Shown here: positions 54,525 through 64,000 of the stretch, piece by piece | Position numbering within the stretch: the first letter of the stretch is position 1 | How the letters are laid out: the number at the start of each line of letters is the position of its first letter | Assembly: GCF_040412425.1 (NCBI RefSeq) | Contig: NC_089762.1 | Location: 22,082,147-22,146,146 of the forward strand | Direction: 5' to 3' | Source of the DNA: Macrobrachium rosenbergii | Taxonomy: Eukaryota; Arthropoda; Malacostraca; Decapoda; Palaemonidae | DNA: 64,000 nucleotides | The notes under the pieces: generated by a model | What the model was told of the DNA's origin: nothing | Database searches by the model: none | Seen by the model: the letters and a program-made list of their open reading frames with translations, nothing else | Translations under genes and position numbers: made by a program

Positions 54525-55383
54525 CTTATCACAAGCACAAGGGCTGGCAAGTTCCCCGGGGGGTGGAGATAAAGAGGCGCGTGTATCGTTGTCCCCGGAT
54601 GTAGAGGAGCTCGAGGCACGAGCACATGAACCAGAGGGTCGGAGGATAATTCGTCGTATCCGAAAGGATCTAGAGTCAAGACTACTTCGCCCACCGGGGT
54701 CTCTGGCTGGACTGTCACTCTTGGTCCACCCAGGCTGGGTCCCCCATTGTCTCTAGAAGCACATTCCTTGGGTCCTGGTGCTGTTCCCACCAAATAAGAG
54801 ACTTGCACGGCTACCCGAGGGAGCTTGACAGTGGCCCGGGTGTGCAGGGGCCACCAACGGGCGGGAACCGCCATTGTTACCAAGCACGTGGCATCGCCGC
54901 CAGTTTCACCTGCCCCTGTGGGTGTGCAGGAAGCAGAGAGGGCATCAGAGCGTAGCCTGGCAATGACAGTAACGCAGACATGAGGTGAATGGTGCCCTCT
55001 GGCACCGGCTCCATGAACCAAGACACGTAGTGAAGGATGGGCTCGAGTGACCTCCGTGTTAACCAAGTGAGCCGATACCTCCAGCTGATGTGGCACAGGA
55101 GGCAAGTGCTTGCCTGCGGCCATGTCACTTTCCGTAGTGTTTGAGATTTCGTCATCTGGAAACTCGGGCAAGACATACCGGGCGGGCACAGTCTGCTTCG
55201 TGCTAAAGGGCCCATATGTGGCTCTGATCAAGGCTGGGCGGGTTGGGTCTAAGACTGTGAAACGCTCGACGTCAAGCACACCGCCATCAACGCTGACTTC
55301 TGGATTGAATCCCAGTGGCTCTTCTGGACGAAGGAAGAATCCACTGTCTGGATTCTGGAAGTGGAGATCTACGGCACTCGTAG
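54525..55383 (-). CDS. TMEM132: Internal exon of a TMEM132-family transmembrane protein (N-terminal extracellular region)
   Basis: TMEM132 proteins are single-pass type I membrane proteins with a large extracellular part (a cohesin-like region, then Ig-like domains) and are linked to adhesion and cytoskeletal signalling, mainly in neural tissue. The exon is read on the minus strand and has 285 complete codons with no stop. It starts with two bases that finish a codon from the previous exon and ends with two bases of a split codon. Family hallmarks in exon residue numbers are: FQNPDSGFFL near 8-17, the diagnostic ATYGPFS near 54-60 followed by a VP, a predicted beta-rich stretch (SAHLV..) from ~103, Cys136, Cys152 and Cys166, the RWWP motif near 175-178, Cys207, and GEVVLTLDPFGYDEL from ~231. 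There is one N-glycosylation sequon near residue 81. No signal peptide or membrane segment is present, as expected for an internal 5' exon. The family call rests on remembered motif similarity, not on a search. The paralogue or orthologue (for example insect detonator) is not resolved. Confidence 0.82.
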
Positions 55384-55397
55384 CTGTAAAAGAAAAC
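55384..55397 (-). promoter_or_regulatory. 3' splice acceptor of the TMEM132 exon
   Basis: Read on the minus strand, a pyrimidine-rich tract (GGTTTTCTTTTACAG) ends in AG immediately before the exon. This sets the exon start and gives an incoming phase in which two exon bases complete a codon. Confidence 0.8.
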
Positions 55398-56085
<688 letters not shown>

Positions 56086-56133
56086 CTACTGGTCAAGAGA
56101 GATTAAGAGGGCGGCATTGTGGCTATTACAGTT

Positions 56134-58306
<2,173 letters not shown>

Positions 58307-58395
<89 letters not shown>
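58307..58395 (+). repeat. (TA)n microsatellite
   Basis: About 44 TA units. Confidence 0.95.
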
Positions 58396-58396
<1 letters not shown>

Positions 58397-58783
58397 TCGT
58401 ATGTGTGTGTATAAAACTGTGCAGCCAAGCTTGCCCTTTAACTGCTGAATCAAGGGCGAAACCGTCTGGAAAACAGTTGCTGCATTTGGCGTTTCATATA
58501 ACTACACGTAAGGGTCATCAGATTTCTGCAGCTCAGATCTTTTATATACAAATTCAGATGCTTCATTGACATTGAGACCCTGCTGTTGCATCACCTTTTC
58601 CCCTCCTTTTACAATTTTTCCTTCTTTCTTCCCCTTCTTCCTTTAAACACTTCCATATTGTGCAACAGTTTCACCATTCTCTCCACATGGACAGACCACA
58701 TGAAAACATTATCCATCTCTTTACCTTTTATCCTTTTCATTCCTTTTACGTCTTAGTAGGTCGGAACCCTTACATACTGTATG

Positions 58784-58788
<5 letters not shown>

Positions 58789-58861
<73 letters not shown>
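58789..58861 (+). repeat. (TA)n microsatellite
   Basis: About 36 TA units. Confidence 0.95.
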
Positions 58862-58865
<4 letters not shown>

Positions 58866-58989
58866 GTATATGAATTTTTGTTACATACACCATGATTTTT
58901 TGGACATTCACAGATGTTACCACGAATATCGTCTAATGTCAATTCACTATACCCTCTGGAATAACTTCCATCCAAGGGGAAGCGTAATT

Positions 58990-59110
58990 GATTAAGTGTT
59001 TCGCCACCGGTGGGATTCGAACCGCTCTTATCAATTATAATACCCCTTGGGTGTAAGTTATTCTCGAGATATAGTGATTAAACGGCTTAATATTTGGGAC
59101 AATAGAAAAA
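58990..59110 (+). mobile_element. SINE-like fragment sharing its tail with the copy at 51598
   Basis: TACCCCTTGGGTGTAAGTTATTCTCGAGATATAGTGA..GGCTTAATATTTGGGAC matches the body of the SINE at 51598-51800 in the same orientation. Its head contains GGGATTCGAACC (59012-59023), which is a B box on the opposite strand. The element is therefore rearranged or chimeric compared with the other copy. Confidence 0.65.
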
Positions 59111-59169
59111 TGTCATGGTGTCTGTTACAAAAATTCATATGTATATGCAGTACGGTATATTTGTGTGTG

Positions 59170-59224
59170 TATTATTATTATTATTGTTATTATTATTGTT
59201 ATTATTATTATTTTTATTATTATT
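59170..59224 (+). repeat. (ATT)n microsatellite, interrupted
   Basis: ATT units with several GTT and TTT interruptions. Confidence 0.9.
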
Positions 59225-59331
59225 CAGAAGATGAAGAACCCTATTCATGTGGAACAGGGCCACAGGTGCCATTGACTTGAAATTCAAGCATCTAAAGAAT
59301 ATGGTTTTCATTTGGAAGAAGTAACTATATG

Positions 59332-60540
<1,209 letters not shown>

Positions 60541-61430
60541 GATTGTGGTATTTCTTCTTGTCTTTTTTTATGTTTTTAATTGAGGGTTTCATGGGGAAAA
60601 TCAAAGAAAGGACAGATGCTGGTGCCAGGTTGTTGGATATGAAAAAGGTTCGTGAATATAGTATAGAGTGGATGATGTTTGCTAATGAAACACTATTAGC
60701 TGGTGATTGTTTAGAGAATCTGCAGGGTCTTGTAAAAGAGTTTGATATTGATGGTTAATAAAAGGTAATGAGCTTTAATAGATGCTAGGAAGATGAAGAC
60801 GAGAACATTGTTGATGATGGAGGATTAAAAGTGGTTTATTCATAAAGGTATTTACTATAGGTGTAACGTGGCAGGTGGGAATATGGCTAAAAAATATGAG
60901 TCACAAAATAGTTGAAGGAAGGAAGGTAGCAGGATATCTGCAAGAGATTCAGAAGACAAGAGGAGTTCTGTAGAAGGAAAAATTGAATTATATGAATGGA
61001 GCATTACGCTAATTCTCCTTTATGGAAGTGAAGTGTGGTTTTTGTATATGTATGAAAGATAATTGGTATTAATTTATGTATAGAATATGTGCAGAAGATG
61101 GTTAAAAAAGGCCAAGTATTTAATGCAGAAAAACGAAGGACTAGTAAAAAGTAAGTTTAGGTGCAAAGATGGGTCAAAATGTTTTCTGGTGGCTTGGGAA
61201 ACTACAGCCTTGTGAAAATGGTGAGTAATTTAGAAGTTTCGGAAGGAAAGAGGGGAAGTAGACTGAAAAATTGTTGGCTGGACGGTTGGAAAAGGTATTG
61301 GAGAAAGATTTTGGCATTTGGAATTGCAAGTGTGTGCTTGATTTAATGGAATGACACAGTGTGTATAAGGGATAGGCCTTTTATGTAGTATAAGAAGCCG
61401 AGGATCTGGAAGTTTTATGCACAAGATATA
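60541..61430 (+). mobile_element. Decayed non-LTR retrotransposon, reverse transcriptase to C-terminus
   Basis: Plus-strand translation recalls RTE-like LINE proteins. GFMGKIKERTDAGARLL is followed by WMMFANETLLAGDCLENLQ, where the catalytic FADD has become FANE. LQGLVKEFD is the usual 'L..LV.EF' block. After stops and frameshifts come LILLYGSEVW near 61010-61040, RWVKMFSGGLGNYSLVKMV near 61163-61220, RGSRLKNCWLDGWKR near 61253-61297, and a final WH..V.KG-like tail. It is non-functional and of the same general type as the minus-strand remnant at 19000-21470. Confidence 0.78.
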
Positions 61431-61446
61431 ACAGTCGCTGGGTGAA

Positions 61447-61465
61447 GGTGGGTGGGTGGGTGGGT
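61447..61465 (+). other. G-quadruplex-forming motif
   Basis: Four GGG runs separated by single T bases occupy 61450-61464, preceded by GGT. This is the canonical short-loop pattern for a very stable parallel quadruplex. Confidence 0.8.
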
Positions 61466-61726
61466 GTCGTCGTGTTTGTTTGCCTGTGTCCGTTCATGAT
61501 GAAAATGCCTTCAGTTCTATTCTTTTCTTATGTGTATTTATATGTTTGTGCTTGTGAGTTTACAAACGTATTTGGATTTAAATTGTAAAGTTTAAATCAT
61601 ACTACAGATATAAAAAATGATACAGAAAGAAACAGGAAATGATATATAATAATCGCGCAATAACCTAAACAGTGAACCGACTGCAACCTAAAGAGAACAT
61701 TTAACATAACTGCAGTTCAGATGAAA

Positions 61727-61730
<4 letters not shown>

Positions 61731-61801
<71 letters not shown>
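61731..61801 (+). repeat. (TC)n microsatellite
   Basis: About 35 TC units. Confidence 0.95.
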
Positions 61802-61806
<5 letters not shown>

Positions 61807-64000
61807 GCAAAAGAAAATGTCTCCGCATGATTCCTATTCATGAAAGCATTTCCTTTTCCATTCCTTTCCCCGGTGGAGCGGTCCTTTTGTTGCACTCTTT
61901 AATCTACCCAAAGTCATTAAGCTTTAAGAGTGTGATCTCTTTAAAACTGAGTTAAATCCCTTTTAACGTCCACGGATCTGAACTCGCTCGATGCTGCTTC
62001 TTTTTCCCTTCGGACACATCTGAGGAAATAAGATTTCTTCTTATTGTCACTTGAAGAGCGTTCGCCTTGACTCCTCAGCAACTTATCTCTAAAGGCCGAC
62101 GAATTGACAGGTGAGAATTGTTCTCTATGACAAGCCTGAAGACAAGGGACACAGTTGTGGTAAAAGAGGATGAAGCTAACCCGAAGTAAGGTGAAACAGT
62201 CACCAAAAAGAGGAAAACTTTTTGTACCTGTTTGCATGTACACCGAGAATCATTTTTCTGATGAGACCGTGCCATGAGGTAGGATTTCCGTGTAAATAAA
62301 AACAATACAGTGTAATGTATTACGCTCTGTGTCAGCTTCAGTATAACAGAAGTGCAAAAGCATTGTTGTGGTGTATTATTTTTCCCAGTTTAATGAAGAG
62401 TTGAGATATTTTGAATGAAAGAATGGATTTCTTTGGTTTGCCTTTCGGTTCTGTTTACAGGTTGCAAGTGATTGAAACTTTAATGTGAAAAATAAAATTG
62501 ATCTCATAGGCATTACAAGTGGATTGCAGTCTGTTGTCCGAAGTCCATACGCCCCATCATTACCTCTCCATTTCTTCATGGCGTTGACCTCACCAGATAT
62601 TTTCGTATACACTTCATACACTATATATCTCCTTACATCTTGCACTACCCAAATGACTCCTTCAACATTCGTGGTATTCCCTTCGTATATCGTGTCCTGT
62701 GGTGATGATAACGAGGCCAAGAGCACTAACCTTAGAGATACAAAGATTATATCCCTGTAGTCAATGTAGTGCCTATCGTCAACCACTCGTTGCAATAATA
62801 ATAATAAGAAATAACCTTCAGCTCCTATCTGGTTAAGTTTGAAAACTATAGCCTCATGACTAACATTCAAAAGCAGCACCAAAGTAATGACTCGAGTCTA
62901 ATGATATCTGTACAGCACTGGAAAAAAATAAAATCATAAGTAGTTAAACCCTTGCAGAAAGCCTTATTATTAACTAGGGAGCAGGTGATGACTTTCATTG
63001 TCAGCAATGAGACTTTTGTAAACAGATTTTCAAAAACTTGAGGCGATGTAGGTGTTCAAGAAACTGGGCGGTAATAGGAAGGGCATGAACTATTAAAACC
63101 ACTTGTAGGTACTAGAACGTAACCAGTTCTCAAACTTAGCTAAAATATCTAAATCTAAGGCCTAATAAAGAAGTGCTTTATTTCTGTAGATATTCTTTTC
63201 CTCACCCCAGTTTTTTATTTGGAATATTACGCTTTCACTTTGGTTGCTTTTTTATTTTGTTTCTCTTCTCGAAAGGATTGAATCGAAGGCAATGCGACCT
63301 GTGATTGACGCACCTTTTACCTCTTACCTAGATGGTTTCTGTATTCTCTTTGGGTGCTCTTTCAGGCAAGAACTGAAGGAGAGTCATTCAGGCTGCCTCC
63401 CAGCACCCATCAGGTCACCTTTTTTCCATATTTACGCTGAAAATCAGTAGTGCCCGGATTGGTTGGTAAGTTCACAAAGTTTCCCTTCCCCCTTAAACAA
63501 ATTCCTGGAACCTTTCCTTCGTGCCTGTTTTGCCTGACTTAAATTTTTCCATCTTTAAGTGATGGTTTTATCGCTCTCTTCGGCATTAAAACCCATCTTG
63601 TTTCCTTTTTGCGTAATAGGTTTGCCTGTCTCGCTGAATTACTATGAAAAAGTAAAATGGTTGATCTTTGTCGGGGTACTCCATACTGGTTCATGAAAAT
63701 TCTGATTACATTTCCTTTTAATGTTTTGAACTCTTCACCAAACCTTGTGATCGTCAAGCATTGTAATTATTCAGAATGCATATAGTATATATGCTACACA
63801 ATATGTCTCATAATAATTTTCTCTCTCTCCCCTGTCTCTGTTTCTCATTTTTCTCTTTCTAATCGACACCAGTAACGAACAAATAAAACAAACTGATGTC
63901 TCTCACGATTTTTGACATTTCCTTGAGCCTTGCCTGTTATGGAGCTGCCATTCGACCCTTTTCCCGATATTCGCAGTCCTTTGCGTCCTCCTTTATCAAA
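61802..64000. other. Single-copy sequence, no gene assigned
   Basis: A 168-codon minus-strand open frame (62376-62882) of ordinary composition has no recognised motif or splice context. A 91-codon frame opposes it on the plus strand. Nothing else was recognised. Confidence 0.35.

Noticed and set aside
62376..62882. 168-codon minus-strand frame
   Set aside because: The composition looks ordinary, but no motif, splice signal or family was recognised and a plus-strand frame opposes it. A chance frame or unknown repeat is more likely than a gene.

Overview
The window is eukaryotic and animal, most likely from a decapod crustacean (shrimp, prawn or crab). It is gene-poor and AT-rich, with very many long TA, TC/GA, CA/GT and ATT microsatellites. 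It also has repeated copies of a ~300-bp SINE-like element whose 3' half reads like 'CAGCGCTGAATGACCTCATAGGTCCCAGCGCTTGG', which I associate with decapod genomes. Decayed non-LTR retrotransposons, tRNA-derived SINEs and a hAT-type MITE fit the same picture. The species cannot be named from this sequence.

Only one coding exon can be defended. It lies on the minus strand at 54525-55383 (859 bp), has a consensus acceptor and donor, keeps one frame open from splice site to splice site, and is GC-rich against AT-rich flanks. Its product matches the N-terminal extracellular region of the TMEM132 family of single-pass membrane proteins. On this reading 55384-64000 is part of the upstream intron and 1-54524 is part of the downstream intron. 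No other exon of the gene was recognised.

Layout: 1-3200 holds ATT and TC microsatellites, one SINE-like copy and a foldback element with a TA core. 3221-4035 is a 28-bp minisatellite. 4036-7555 is mostly single-copy with two microsatellites. 7555-11010 is a 3.45-kb array of a 30-bp unit carrying a GATA-factor-like motif, with local higher-order structure. 11011-19000 is single-copy sequence broken by microsatellites and a GC-rich triplication (16863-17038). 19000-21470 is a decayed minus-strand LINE with an embedded ~31-bp minisatellite. 21889-22622 is a foldback element followed by a palindromic triad. 24907-25600 is a hAT MITE with an exact 8-bp target duplication. 26492-26738 is a 37-38-bp minisatellite. 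27775-32729 carries four SINE-like copies. 33000-43000 is rich in microsatellites, with a tRNA-derived SINE at 35427. 43194-43732 is a foldback element. 44900-45400 and 48898-49830 are two old, degenerate tandem arrays (~55 bp and 16 bp). 50500-52500 holds a cluster of retroelement pieces. 53123-53900 is a large foldback element next to the exon. 58990-61430 has another SINE-like copy and a decayed plus-strand LINE, followed by a G-quadruplex motif.

No operon, CRISPR array, rRNA or intact tRNA was seen. The most unusual material is repeat architecture: the GATA-motif array, four foldback elements (three containing expanded TA tracts), and the old cryptic tandem arrays.
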